A DNA stretch of 64,000 nucleotides from Caldivirga sp. MU80 (GCF_001663375.1 NZ_LCTF01000005.1:1-64000); one strand, 5' to 3'. Shown: positions 8,125 through 17,606, counted from the stretch's first letter. Numbers and translations: made by a program. Notes: generated from the sequence alone by a model not told the origin.

Positions 8125-9692
8125 CTAAGTACAAGGTTGGCATTGACGTTGGCAGCACACATACGGACGCAGTAATACTAGACGAGGGCAATAACCTAAT
8201 ACACGCCGAGAAGACCATGACCACGCCTGACGTAACCAGCGGCATAATCAACGCACTAAGACTTGTCCTGGAGGGGTCAGGGGTGAGTAGGGATGATATT
8301 GCAGCAGTCATGTTCGGCACAACCCACATAATAAATGCAATAGTTCAACGCAGGAACCTAGGTAAGGTTGGCGTCGTTAGGATTGGGCTACCGGCAACCG
8401 AGGCCATTGAACCAATGCTTGACTGGCCAATTGACCTCAGGGATTCTGTTAACGCTGGCATTACGATGATTAGGGGTGGGCACGACTACACAGGCGAACC
8501 AATAACGCAATTCGACGAAGACTCCCTTAGAAAGGCACTTGAGGCGTTCCGTAATAGGGGTGTTGACGCAGTAGCTGTAACGTCGGTTTGGTCAGTTGTT
8601 AACCCTGAACATGAGGTTAAGGTCAGGGAATTGGCCAGTGAGCTACTGCCAGGCGTACCTATAGTTTTATCTCATGAAATCAGCTCAATAGGGCTCCTTG
8701 AGAGGGAAAATGCGACTATACTAAATGCAGCCTCGATAAAGGTCATGGTTAACGCAATAAATGCGCTTAGGGAGGCTTTAAGAGATATGGGCCTTGAGCA
8801 TGCCAAGATGTTCTTCGCCCAAAACGATGGCACAACGGCATCAGCTGACTACATAGTTAGGTTCCCCATATTCACTGTAATAGCGCCGATATCCAACAGC
8901 ATCAGGGGTGCATATGTCCTAACCAAGATACCTAACGCCATAGTCGCAGACACTGGTGGAGCAACAACCAACATAGGGGCGTTAATCAATGGCTACCCAA
9001 GGGAGGCACTTGAGATTGAGATTGGGGGTGTTAGAACAAACATCAGGGCACCTGACGTAATAGCTATAGGTCTCGCTGGGGGTAGTATTGTCGAGGTTAA
9101 GGATGGTGACGTTAAGGTTGGCCCCGTGAGCGTCGGTTACAGGTTAATTTACGAGGGAATATCGTGGGGTGGTGGTACGGTCACCGCAACCGACATAGCG
9201 TTAGCAAAGGGTATCATGAGTATTGATGACCCAATGTGCAACCCTGAGCTGGCCAGATCCAAGATACCGAGCTGGCTTGTTGAAAGGGCATACGCCAAAA
9301 TGATTGAGATACTTGAGGATTCCATTGACAGGATAAAGCTAAAGCCAGAACCGGAAACAGTAATACTGGTTGGCGGTGGATCCGCAATGTGGCCCAAGAC
9401 GCTTAGGGGAGCCAGGGAGGTTATTAGACCTGAGCATGCCCAATATGCAAATGCAATAGGTGCAGCCACGGCGCTGGTTGGCGCCGTCGTAGAGAAGGCA
9501 TACTCGTACGAGCAGATAACCAGGGAGAGGGCTATCCAGGATGCATCCGAGGAGGCTAAGAAGAGGGCTGTTGAAGCCGGTGCTGATCCATCAACGGTGG
9601 AGGTGGCTGAGGTTGAAGAAATAGCAATGCCATACCTACCAGGCAATGCGGTGAAGGTAAGGGTAAAGGCAGTTGGAAAACTAAAACTCTAA
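8121..9692 (+). CDS. HyuA-like hydantoinase/oxoprolinase family protein
   Basis: A 523-aa ATP-dependent hydantoinase/oxoprolinase A-type protein (ASKHA fold). Residues 5-20 (KVGIDVGSTHTDAVIL) form the first phosphate-binding loop, VMFGTTHIINAIVQRRN (near 65-81) is the family signature, VADTGGATTNIG (near 274-285) is the second phosphate motif, and ILVGGGSAMWP (near 414-424) is the adenosine motif. It is shorter than the roughly 700-aa HyuA of HyuAB enzymes because it lacks the usual C-terminal extension; this short form is typically paired with DUF917, as here (4-bp overlap). No HyuB is adjacent; a HyuB-type gene lies at 20343-21917. Confidence 0.85.
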   Translation: MTKYKVGIDVGSTHTDAVILDEGNNLIHAEKTMTTPDVTSGIINALRLVLEGSGVSRDDIAAVMFGTTHIINAIVQRRNLGKVGVVRIGLPATEAIEPMLDWPIDLRDSVNAGITMIRGGHDYTGEPITQFDEDSLRKALEAFRNRGVDAVAVTSVWSVVNPEHEVKVRELASELLPGVPIVLSHEISSIGLLERENATILNAASIKVMVNAINALREALRDMGLEHAKMFFAQNDGTTASADYIVRFPIFTVIAPISNSIRGAYVLTKIPNAIVADTGGATTNIGALINGYPREALEIEIGGVRTNIRAPDVIAIGLAGGSIVEVKDGDVKVGPVSVGYRLIYEGISWGGGTVTATDIALAKGIMSIDDPMCNPELARSKIPSWLVERAYAKMIEILEDSIDRIKLKPEPETVILVGGGSAMWPKTLRGAREVIRPEHAQYANAIGAATALVGAVVEKAYSYEQITRERAIQDASEEAKKRAVEAGADPSTVEVAEVEEIAMPYLPGNAVKVRVKAVGKLKL

Positions 9693-9748
9693 AAGAAGTA
9701 ATAATGATTTATCTCCAAGTTTATTAACCCTTAAGTAAATATTAATCA

Positions 9749-10069
9749 ATGAACTTCTGGCTTAACGTATTGGCTGTAATACTTGGACTGCTGGCTGGTA
9801 TAGCGGTAATAGTAGCCGTTGTTGTTGGGGTAGTATCCGTGGTGGCGCTTATCTTAAATAAGCTTGGTAGGTATGATGATGTGGAAACTGCATTAAGCGT
9901 CGTAATCCCAGCCTTGTCTATAATACTCGCTGGTATTGGCATAGTACTGCTCGTTACGTCAATCACCCAGATAGCTCACAATGGGTTGACGTGGTGGGAT
10001 GCGTTCAACCTTGGCTTAAGCATACAGCTCGTGCTAAGCCTGTCTTTAAGACGCAAGAGAGAGGAGTAG
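9749..10069 (+). CDS. Small membrane protein, unknown
   Basis: A 106-aa protein with three predicted membrane helices (about residues 4-38, 50-72, and a weaker one at 84-98) and a basic, charged end (LRRKREE). I recognise no family. It starts at ATG 9749, about 25 bp after a TTATTAACCCTTAAGTAA stretch that could hold the promoter. It lies 56 bp after the HyuA-like gene on the same strand, but the AT-rich spacer suggests it is transcribed on its own. Confidence 0.6.
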   Translation: MNFWLNVLAVILGLLAGIAVIVAVVVGVVSVVALILNKLGRYDDVETALSVVIPALSIILAGIGIVLLVTSITQIAHNGLTWWDAFNLGLSIQLVLSLSLRRKREE

Positions 10070-10085
10070 CCAATTATCGCCACCA

Positions 10086-10805
10086 CTATTGTGCCTGCTT
10101 CTTAATGCAATGAGCAACCCCACGGTTCCTGCTACCCTTTGCCTCACACTGGTAGTCCCTTTGCAACGTTCTTAGTAGTGCATTCACAGGTTTGTTGACG
10201 GCATATGGGTGGTATTCGAAGATTAACTCCTTGAATAGCCTAACATGCTCGTAGTCGTTTAGTATTACGTCGAATTCGCAGCCTTGGCAATCCATCTTGA
10301 GGACAGCCTCACCACCATTGATACTGAGTCTACTCATTAATTCGCCTAGCGTTACGGCTGGGATACCACTGTTACAATTACCTGGCCTGTGGTATGTAAC
10401 TACTGTGGCATCTAAATCAACATTCTCGATGCATATTTTTCCTGGCTTGCTTGCTAGGCCTGCATTAATTGGTATAATCACGTTTTCCAGATTGTTTAGC
10501 CTAATGTTATCAAGCATCTCGGCAAAGGCACCAGGATGAGGCTCAATGGCTATTACCTTCCTTGCACCTTTTAAGGCGAAGTAAATGGCCGAGTCCCCTA
10601 TGTAGGCCCCAGCATCAACAACCCTACCAACAACATTCAACGACTCATACTCACCGTAATCAAAAACCTCAAGGATAGTACCATGCATATGCCTAAACTT
10701 CACACCACCCCTAAACCAAAAACCACCAACAGAATCATAAACCCAACCATTTACCTCAGCATCCCCATTAGTATCATCAACCCTCATGTCTCTCACCAAA
10801 TTCAC
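10086..10805 (-). CDS. FkbM family methyltransferase
   Basis: A 239-aa SAM-dependent methyltransferase of the FkbM type. The SAM-binding core is VGRVVDAGAYIGDSAIYFALKGA (near residues 60-82), followed by the acidic ribose-binding strand VIAIEPHPGAF (near 86-97) and VLKMDCQGCEFDVIL (near 172-186), the family's post-motif. Members O-methylate sugars, lipids or small molecules; the substrate cannot be told from sequence. Starts at ATG 10805. The neighbours give no pathway hint. Confidence 0.85.
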   Translation of the reverse strand: MNLVRDMRVDDTNGDAEVNGWVYDSVGGFWFRGGVKFRHMHGTILEVFDYGEYESLNVVGRVVDAGAYIGDSAIYFALKGARKVIAIEPHPGAFAEMLDNIRLNNLENVIIPINAGLASKPGKICIENVDLDATVVTYHRPGNCNSGIPAVTLGELMSRLSINGGEAVLKMDCQGCEFDVILNDYEHVRLFKELIFEYHPYAVNKPVNALLRTLQRDYQCEAKGSRNRGVAHCIKKQAQ

Positions 10806-11023
10806 TTCAAGGTTAATGCACCTAATTAAACTTTAATCAACCGCACGTCTAGGTTCATCAATAGACTTCAATTACCCCACGAACTCCTAGCTGACTTTAC
10901 TTAATGCAGATAGCCATTAATCTACTCGAGATTATAAGGAAGGTAATTGAAGATCAATTGAAAGAATGCGTAGATAATTACCTTGGAACATCTCTATTGC
11001 TGATCCGAATTGACAAGTTAGGG

Positions 11024-11479
11024 TTAATATCTACCTTTACCTCTCATTCTCATTAACTGCGCTGCCAAGACAAGTATAGGTCCAACAATGGCACCGCCGA
11101 TAGCCATAATGATTATAAGTAGAATGATGAGTATTAGCCAGGCAAATGGATTGTCTCTCCATTCCCTTCCCATTATCCATTGGAAGACGATTATAAATAA
11201 TCCAAATAATATTAAACCGGCCACAAGATAGAGCCAAAGTTTTACTAATATTATCACAAATATTAGATAAATAAGAATAATACCAATATTTATATATACT
11301 GCATATATGATATTACTATTAATCCTATAAGCAATAGTTAGAGCAAGTGAAACCACTGGGAAAATCCATAAGTAACTAGGAATAGTAATATGTAGCTTAA
11401 GGAAAGGCAGAATAATGAGAGAAACTAGCCAGATTATCAATCCAATCCAGTCTAAGGCACTTACCCAGTTAACACGCAT
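11024..11479 (-). CDS. Membrane protein, unknown
   Basis: A 151-aa very hydrophobic protein with about five predicted helices (roughly residues 8-25, 34-50, 53-75, 80-104, 112-140) and a basic end (RMRGKGRY). Isoleucine and leucine dominate. No family was recognised. The coding strand is AT-rich relative to its neighbours, which may indicate acquired DNA or simply its hydrophobic codons. It lies divergently upstream of the McrB-like gene. Confidence 0.55.
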   Translation of the reverse strand: MRVNWVSALDWIGLIIWLVSLIILPFLKLHITIPSYLWIFPVVSLALTIAYRINSNIIYAVYINIGIILIYLIFVIILVKLWLYLVAGLILFGLFIIVFQWIMGREWRDNPFAWLILIILLIIIMAIGGAIVGPILVLAAQLMRMRGKGRY

Positions 11480-11654
11480 AATAAACTTAAAGATATAACA
11501 TTTTTAAGCATAATCATAATCTATAGTGATATTACGGTGAATCGCATCATATGTGTCTACATTAGGCACATCAGACAAGCATTACTTCACTGTGTTTTCC
11601 CGAATCCATAAGGGTTATGTACCGTTTTACGATAATTTTAAATACATGACTTAG

Positions 11655-13166
11655 TTGCATGATTACGTGAAGTATTTCGTATTCCAAGGTAGAGCTGTTA
11701 ATGCGGCGCATTCATTGATTATGCTTAGAAGTGGGGGAACTAGGTATTTTGTCTGGGGTTTTCATAGTGGGTTAGAGAGCAGGTACAATTCAATTAATAC
11801 CGGTGACTATGCATTTCTCTATGTGACTAGTCCAGTGAGTGCAATAGTGCTTGGTGGTTTTGTTCGCAGTAAGTTTAGGGGTGATGATAAATTCTGGCCA
11901 ATTGACTATGAGGCTGGGGATAAGTGGCCACTTAGGGTTGATATTGAGGTTGAATTCCTGTGTGTAAAGGATGAAGGGACGTGGAGTATCATTAAGGGGT
12001 GCTCCGAATCCAGCTATGATAAGAGTAATGACTGCAGTAGGTGGGGTCAGTATTCCCAGGAGCTTATAGGTGATTTACCGTATGGGCTAATGAACAAGAG
12101 GCCGATGCTTGGTTCTATAATACCCTTACCTGATGAGGATGGGACTAAATTACGCAAGTTCTTAATTGAAAGGTGTGCTACAATTGAGCGTATTAGGCAG
12201 GTTAACATTGATGATGTTGCCAAAGACGTTTCATCAAGGTTATTTATTAATGGGGACATTATTAAGGACGTTGCCAATGCCGTGATGACAGGTAACGTTA
12301 TGCTCATTGGTCCACCTGGCGTCGGTAAGACTAGCCTTGCCAAGGAGGTTGCTAAAGCCCTTAGCGACGTTCCACCCATTGTCAAGGTTGCCAATGCATT
12401 ATGGTTTAGAAGGGATGTTATCGGCGGTGAAACCATTAGGATGGGTTCAGTTGAATGGAAATCGGGCTTTGTAATACAGGCTTATAATCTAGCGGCTAAA
12501 AACCCGGGTAGGTACGTTTTCCTCATTATTGATGAGTTTAATAGGGCTGATGTTGATAAGGCATTCGGGGACTTCTTCACAATATTCACATCACCAAACC
12601 CTGAGGATTGGGGGATGCCCGGTACGCTCATTGAGGAGATTAGGAGCTACAGGGAGAGGGATAATTACGCCGAGGAGTTTATGAAACTCTATGAGCAGTA
12701 CAGCGATGAACCACTTAGGCGCATTAGAATCATCGGCACCATGAATGTCGTCGACATTAGGAACCTGTTCATGGTTGGTGAAGCAATCTTAAGGAGATTC
12801 ATCATAATAGAGGTCAAATGCCCAACAGACACCAGTGACGTTGAAGGATTCCTCAATAGGTATGGCAAGGACATACCCAGTGACGTTCATAAGGAGATAA
12901 TAGACTTCATTAGAGGTCTACGTAGGCCACCAGAGCCAGGTAAGTCGAGGGGTAGGCTTTGCATATCCCCAGGCTCCGTCAAAGTCAGTATTCAACTCCT
13001 TAACAATGCGTACGTCAACGGCATCATTGATAAGGCTAAGAATCCCCGTGAGGTGGTTAGGGACCACTTCATAAATTACCTCAGGTCCTCACTAGGCGTA
13101 TTAATCGGAAATGAGCTGAAGGCATTTGACGAAACCGTGAGGAGGCTTATAAGTAAGGCTGGGTGA
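11655..13166 (+). CDS. EVE-like domain fused to McrB-type AAA+ ATPase
   Basis: A 503-aa protein. Residues 1-175 resemble an EVE/PUA-like modified-base reader (YFVWGFHSGLESRYN, GDYAFLYVTSPVSAIVLGGFV). Residues 190-480 form an AAA+ domain of the McrB/MoxR kind: Walker A GPPGVGKT (219-226), Walker B YVFLIIDEFNRAD (287-299), and GTMNVVDIRNLF around residue 355, close to the McrB GTMNxxDR signature. McrB proteins are NTP-driven motors that recruit McrC nuclease to modified DNA. Six bases separate it from the nuclease gene. The start is TTG 11655 or GTG 11667; the latter sits about 28 bp from TTTTAAATA (11635-11643) and fits a leaderless mRNA. Confidence 0.82.
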   Translation: MHDYVKYFVFQGRAVNAAHSLIMLRSGGTRYFVWGFHSGLESRYNSINTGDYAFLYVTSPVSAIVLGGFVRSKFRGDDKFWPIDYEAGDKWPLRVDIEVEFLCVKDEGTWSIIKGCSESSYDKSNDCSRWGQYSQELIGDLPYGLMNKRPMLGSIIPLPDEDGTKLRKFLIERCATIERIRQVNIDDVAKDVSSRLFINGDIIKDVANAVMTGNVMLIGPPGVGKTSLAKEVAKALSDVPPIVKVANALWFRRDVIGGETIRMGSVEWKSGFVIQAYNLAAKNPGRYVFLIIDEFNRADVDKAFGDFFTIFTSPNPEDWGMPGTLIEEIRSYRERDNYAEEFMKLYEQYSDEPLRRIRIIGTMNVVDIRNLFMVGEAILRRFIIIEVKCPTDTSDVEGFLNRYGKDIPSDVHKEIIDFIRGLRRPPEPGKSRGRLCISPGSVKVSIQLLNNAYVNGIIDKAKNPREVVRDHFINYLRSSLGVLIGNELKAFDETVRRLISKAG

Positions 13167-13172
13167 CGATTA

Positions 13173-14336
13173 GTGAGGCGGAGTCTCCTTAAAAAGAGGC
13201 TTAGAAACTTAACAATACTAGGCAGGTACTACCTTGACCACTACGGAATCAGCAACTCCGCTAAGGTCATCAGAGCCTTACTTGGGTATGTCGGTGAAGG
13301 CCTTAATGTTGATGAGTTAAGCAGAAGCTACCTATCAATCACCATGGCGAACCTGGTGGTAAACGACCTGGTTCATGCAGTAACAGCCTCCCTAAACGAT
13401 TATGTTAGGTATAGGGAATTCCGCGTAACCTACGATGAAGAGGCCTGGGGCCCGGTTGACGTAGCTAGGACTATTAGCGTGTACCCAAGCGGCCTATACG
13501 CCTCATTAACCTACCTCCCAACCAATAGGTCACCTGAATACGTCCTACTAAGGGAGATGGCTGTCCGTTCTCTGAAGTTGATTAACAAGGTTCGTAATAA
13601 TGTAGTGGGTATTAAGCCGAAACTGGGTGAGATAGGTGATAAGTTCAATGAACCTATGGCGGGTGAGTTGGAGAGTAGGATTAATGCCCTAGGCGATGCA
13701 ATTAAGAGACTTAGGGGGCTGATTAACAGGTTGCCTAAGCCCAGCATCAGGTATAGTGGTGATGAATTACTCAGTGAGGTTAGGAAGCTTTTACCGTACT
13801 CACCATCATGGTTCATTAGGGCTTATAACGCATACCTATTGAGTATACACCTCCTTAAGCCTATTTTAATTGCTCAGAGGAGGTTAAGGATCAGTAGGCG
13901 TGACCTGGTACTACTTGGTTGGAGACTCTATGAGATATTTGTCTACACACTACTACTTAGCATATTCATTGAGAACGGCTATAGAATCGTGAGTGGTAAC
14001 CCACGAAGAATACTGCTCATTAAGGGTACTGAGGAGGTCCTAGTGCTATTCAATAGCGCATTGGACAATTCAATAATCAGCGATGTTAATGGTAATACAG
14101 GTATTGCTGAGAGAATTAGGGGCAGGCCTGACGCTGCTGTTAGTAGTAATGAGAGGGTTATTGTGGTTGAGTGTAAGTTCTCAAGCAACCCCACCTACAT
14201 AACGGCCGGTAGGTTTAAGGCAATGGCTTACATGCATGAGTATAATGCCAACCTCGGCATAGTGGCGTTCCCAGACCTAGCCGTTGGAATGGCCTATGAC
14301 GAGGAGGATAAAGCACAGAAGGCCTATGGGGCATGA
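13173..14336 (+). CDS. McrC-like PD-(D/E)XK nuclease
   Basis: A 387-aa partner of the EVE-McrB protein. The N-terminal two-thirds is mostly helical with an EEAWGPVDVART...PTNRSPEY segment (residues 89-122), a pattern seen in McrC-related/DUF2357-type proteins. The C-terminus carries a PD-(D/E)XK nuclease: E254 (LYEIFVYTLLL), D320 (GRPDAAV), then E333 and K335 (VVECKFS). It starts at GTG 13173, six bases after the upstream stop, with the purine-rich GGGTGA of that stop region as a likely ribosome site. It probably cleaves DNA bearing modified bases (type IV restriction). Confidence 0.8.
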   Translation: MRRSLLKKRLRNLTILGRYYLDHYGISNSAKVIRALLGYVGEGLNVDELSRSYLSITMANLVVNDLVHAVTASLNDYVRYREFRVTYDEEAWGPVDVARTISVYPSGLYASLTYLPTNRSPEYVLLREMAVRSLKLINKVRNNVVGIKPKLGEIGDKFNEPMAGELESRINALGDAIKRLRGLINRLPKPSIRYSGDELLSEVRKLLPYSPSWFIRAYNAYLLSIHLLKPILIAQRRLRISRRDLVLLGWRLYEIFVYTLLLSIFIENGYRIVSGNPRRILLIKGTEEVLVLFNSALDNSIISDVNGNTGIAERIRGRPDAAVSSNERVIVVECKFSSNPTYITAGRFKAMAYMHEYNANLGIVAFPDLAVGMAYDEEDKAQKAYGA

Positions 14337-14497
14337 TGGTTAAGGGCGGTGGCATAGCCAGGATCTCGCTTAGGAATGGTGAAGTATTATACATGGTTAG
14401 GGTTGACCCGGCGGAAAAAGATGAGCCTGGTGAAAATTGGGAAATCTCCAAGTTAAGGCTCACAAAGGTGCTTAAGCATGTATTGAACTTACAATAA
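14333..14497 (+). CDS. 54-aa ORF coupled to the McrC-like gene
   Basis: A short frame whose ATG overlaps the McrC-like stop (ATGA at 14333-14336). It encodes GGGIARISLRNGEVLYMVRVD followed by a charged stretch and an amphipathic Leu/Lys-rich helix (SKLRLTKVLKHVLNL). The overlap, the clean stop and codon use like its neighbours suggest a real gene. It could be a small regulator or subunit of the restriction system, or a C-terminal extension of the nuclease separated by a frameshift. No family was recognised. Confidence 0.45.
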   Translation: MMVKGGGIARISLRNGEVLYMVRVDPAEKDEPGENWEISKLRLTKVLKHVLNLQ

Positions 14498-14777
14498 TCT
14501 TCATCATCCCGCGGATTACAAATCCTAACCACAGCAGCCGTATTACCCATCGCAGCCCTTTAACTATACCTGGTTATGATTAAAAATCCATCCATCGCCG
14601 TAGTGATGCTATAGGTTATGTTACCTTACATTAAGGATTCTCATCAACTAAGTAATATTATGTTACGTGGATTCAAATGATGGTTGATGCGTTCTTACTA
14701 GGGGCGCCGAGATGAGAGGAACGGGGCGTAATGGCCATGGGGACATCTTTAAAAACTAAAGCCATAGGGTGGCGCGC

Positions 14778-15410
14778 ATGGAATTTGGGGTCTTCTTCGC
14801 GGCGTTAGGTATAAGTCTCCTAGAACTTTCCGAAGCAGGTGCGGTAACTGCAATTTACCAGGGTTTGTACAGGGGGTTTAGACCTGTGCTGTATTCACTA
14901 GCCGGCGTCCTACTGGTGTTGGTACCCACCTTCACGGTGGGGCGCTACATAGTCTACCTACCACTCGACTACGTACTAGCGGCCTCAGCAGTAATACTGT
15001 TTTACTTTGGGTATAGGCTACTTAGGAGTGCCCGAAGGTACTTTAAGAGGATGAACAAGGGTGGGGGCGGTGAGGAGGAGCGTGGCGACTTAGCCGTGGT
15101 GTTCACGGTATCAGCAATAGAGGCCTTCGAGGCCGCCCTAGTTTTAATCGCCCTAATACCGAAGAGCTATGCCTCAACCTTAATGGGGACTTTAATAGCC
15201 GCAGCAGTAGTCGTCGTCCTCACGGCACTCATCAAGAACCAGATAGCTAGAATTAGGCTACCTCATCTCAAGTACGTCCTATCCTCATTGCTCTTCAGCC
15301 TGGGGACACTATGGGCCATGGAGGCCACCGGCCTTGAGATAACAGACCTAGTGCTACTTCCCCTCTTCCTAGCATACCTAGGCATCAACTACCTGTTGAT
15401 TAAGGCATGA
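14778..15410 (+). CDS. COG4280-like membrane protein (LysE/Gdt1-type)
   Basis: A 210-aa protein with six predicted helices in two similar halves. Each half starts with an acidic membrane motif, LLELSEAGAV near residue 14 and AIEAFEAALV near residue 113, like the paired E-x-x-E motifs of LysE-superfamily, Gdt1/UPF0016 or FTR1 metal carriers. A glycine/glutamate-rich loop (GGGGEEERG) separates the halves. It resembles the uncharacterised COG4280 group; cation transport is an inference. ATG 14778 is chosen over GTG 14769 because TTTAAAAA at 14749-14756 lies about 26 bp upstream. Confidence 0.65.
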   Translation: MEFGVFFAALGISLLELSEAGAVTAIYQGLYRGFRPVLYSLAGVLLVLVPTFTVGRYIVYLPLDYVLAASAVILFYFGYRLLRSARRYFKRMNKGGGGEEERGDLAVVFTVSAIEAFEAALVLIALIPKSYASTLMGTLIAAAVVVVLTALIKNQIARIRLPHLKYVLSSLLFSLGTLWAMEATGLEITDLVLLPLFLAYLGINYLLIKA

Positions 15411-15414
15411 TGCA

Positions 15415-16516
15415 ATGTGGTACGTAGACACGCCAGAGTGCCTATTATGCCTTATTGAGTCTAGGTATTCGGAACTAAAGAAATTGAATGTTAAGGACCC
15501 GGCAATGTACAATGGAACTCGGTGGATACGTGATGGAGAACGCAGGCAAGGGCGGGGAGGAGGCCAGAGTATTCATGGAATCCCACATATGGCTTAGGCG
15601 CAGGCTCGGATTGATGATCCACATAATGATGAGAAAGCATCCCTAGAATCCCTCACAAAGGACGCAATAAGCAATCTACTCAGTAATTTAGGTGATAATG
15701 TGGTAAGGTACGTGGAATTGGCGGCAGCGGCTAACTCCGTGGACATACCCATGAGGAGCAGTTTTGGTTTTCATGATTATTTGTGGGGTTTATTACCATT
15801 GGTGATGAAGCGATTTACTTATAAACTCAATCCTAGCAATCCCTATTGGTTACCCTGGGTTTCCGAGATCCGTAGTGGCTGGGAGCCGCGGGCGACCGTT
15901 GGGGAGCTGCTGCGGTGAGGGGGCTCGGGGAGACCGTCGAGAAGGAGACGGTGGAGACAACAAACCTCTACCGCCTCCGGAGAGACGGCTACAGGTTCGG
16001 TACGGATGACCTACTGGCTAGGCTCAATGATGGGGTTCATTGGTTGGGGGTCACGCGGGATGGCTTGCGTGAGGTCATCGCTAGGGCTGGCTCGATAGGG
16101 TATGTAGTGGATAATGCTGGTGAGTTTCAATTCGATAAGGCACTCATCAAGAGACTTGCTGAGTTGGGTAGGGAGGTGGTTGTTTTATGCCAGGTCCGAG
16201 CCGTACGAGGTGGACGTTACAGAGGAGTACGTCATTAATGAATTACACGGCCTCAGCAATGTGAAAGTTGCGGGAAGTGGCAATGCGTACTCGGCATTGG
16301 TGAAAAGGGATTTGTGGTCATCATTGGGGTCTCATGGCCTATTGATAATGAAGGGTCTGGATAACTTCGAAACGTCCTAGAGCTAAAGCCAGGTTAGGCA
16401 ATGCATTATTTCTACTAAGGGCTAAGTGTCCATTAATAGCCAGGCTTCTCGGTGTACCAACCAACAGCCCTGTTATAGCTAGCCGAGATTATGTGGATAA
16501 AATACGTATTCAATAA
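15415..16516 (+). pseudogene. Decayed DUF89/ARMT1-like phosphatase gene
   Basis: Pieces in several frames line up as one DUF89 protein. The N-terminus WYVDTPECLLCLIESRY has the usual CxxC (15415 on). A TAG stops that frame at 15595-15597, after which the same frame resumes: DDPHNDEKASLES, then VELAAAANSVDIPM (the usual A.xAGNxID motif). From about 15915 a second frame carries VVDNAGEFQFDKALIKRLAELG, the metal-binding DNAGE motif. About 16190 the frame shifts again to PYEVDVTEEYV and LIMKGLDNFE (usual KGxxNFE). Near 16380 a further shift gives LLRAKCPLIARLLGV and ends at TAA 16514-16516. At least one nonsense mutation and three shifts make it inactive; intact relatives are metal-dependent damage-control phosphatases. 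Confidence 0.75.
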
Positions 16517-17604
16517 TAGGCATTAGGCATTCTAGCCCTGATAACAGCCTCCCTCAATGTTGGGTACTCTATCCTATAATTATTATTTACCTTAGCTATG
16601 AAACCACCCTTGATCAGGTTTGTAATTACCCTATGCATTACTGACTTACTTAATGGCTTGCCCAATGCCCTACCCACTTCACTCATGATTTCACTCCATG
16701 ATAGGCCAATTGGGAAATTAGCCAGTAGTTTAAGCACGGTAATGTAGACGCCGGAATTGTATAATTTAACGAACGCCCCTAAATCATGAAGCCACTGGGA
16801 TATTGCGTACTCCCTAGCCCTCTCCAGGGCATCAACATGGCTCTTCCCAACACTCCTCCCTATTCCATACATCACAACGAAACCAGGAATTCCGGAGAGA
16901 ACATTATGCACCTCAACCAACTCATCCCTCGTATAATGAATACCAGCCTCATTGAAACCCCTCGATAGATACTCCACGGTATCGTCTAAACCCCATCTAT
17001 CGATAACGACCTCATCAACAAACCTAGCAAAACCAGCCTCAGAAGCCGATGGTGCAATAACTCTCTCAAGGAGCCCCGGCATTGAGCCCGTCAGTATGAC
17101 TATTATGTTTGGGTAATTATCATGGATAAACTGAAGAAAGCCCCTATAATTGAAACCCCTTATAAACGGCAAGACCTGAGCTTCATCAAACACCACAACA
17201 AACCTATCATGCCTACGACTAAGCTCCCTCATAAGCGTCAACAGGTTCGATTGAAACACTGACGCAGTAACTCTAACGTTCTTAAGACCTAACTTAAGTA
17301 TTGCAAGGTTAAGTTCGAGATCAACCTCAACCTGCCTATCACCAAACCTCATATCGCTCGGCACAAGGGCTTGGTAACTAACAGACCTAAGGCCTATGTA
17401 TGGTGAAAGATCAAAGTAGATGTATGGGTAATTAAATTCATTAAGCACAACCCTAACAACACTAGTCTTACCAACCCTACGCGGACCAAGAACCGCCGCA
17501 AAAACTCCTCTCTCAATATCATCCTTAATACGAGAAACAGCCCTCCTATGCCCATCACCGACTAATAGTCTCAAGCTATTTATCGGTCTATCGCTGAAGT
17601 ACAT
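16510..17604 (-). CDS. Archaeal STAND-like ATPase with C-terminal winged helix
   Basis: A 364-aa protein of the archaeal ATPase (ATPase_2) family. Walker A is GPRRVGKTS (near residues 40-48), Walker B is FVVVFDEAQ (near 134-142), and ILTGSMPGLLERV (near 169-181) is the sensor-1 strand. The last 75 residues look like a winged helix (LLANFPIGLSWSEIMSEVG...VITNLIKGGFIA). These proteins have no settled function; links to DNA mobility and toxin-like or regulatory roles have been proposed. ATG 17604 lies two bases from a 32-bp perfect palindrome, so the gene may control itself. It overlaps the end of the DUF89 remnant by 7 bp. Confidence 0.85.
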   Translation of the reverse strand: MYFSDRPINSLRLLVGDGHRRAVSRIKDDIERGVFAAVLGPRRVGKTSVVRVVLNEFNYPYIYFDLSPYIGLRSVSYQALVPSDMRFGDRQVEVDLELNLAILKLGLKNVRVTASVFQSNLLTLMRELSRRHDRFVVVFDEAQVLPFIRGFNYRGFLQFIHDNYPNIIVILTGSMPGLLERVIAPSASEAGFARFVDEVVIDRWGLDDTVEYLSRGFNEAGIHYTRDELVEVHNVLSGIPGFVVMYGIGRSVGKSHVDALERAREYAISQWLHDLGAFVKLYNSGVYITVLKLLANFPIGLSWSEIMSEVGRALGKPLSKSVMHRVITNLIKGGFIAKVNNNYRIEYPTLREAVIRARMPNAYY

Positions 17605-17606
17605 GA

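Noticed and set aside
15415-15597. A separate 60-aa CxxC protein
   Set aside because: It is the N-terminus of the DUF89 gene; matching later motifs continue after the stop, so it is part of the decayed gene.
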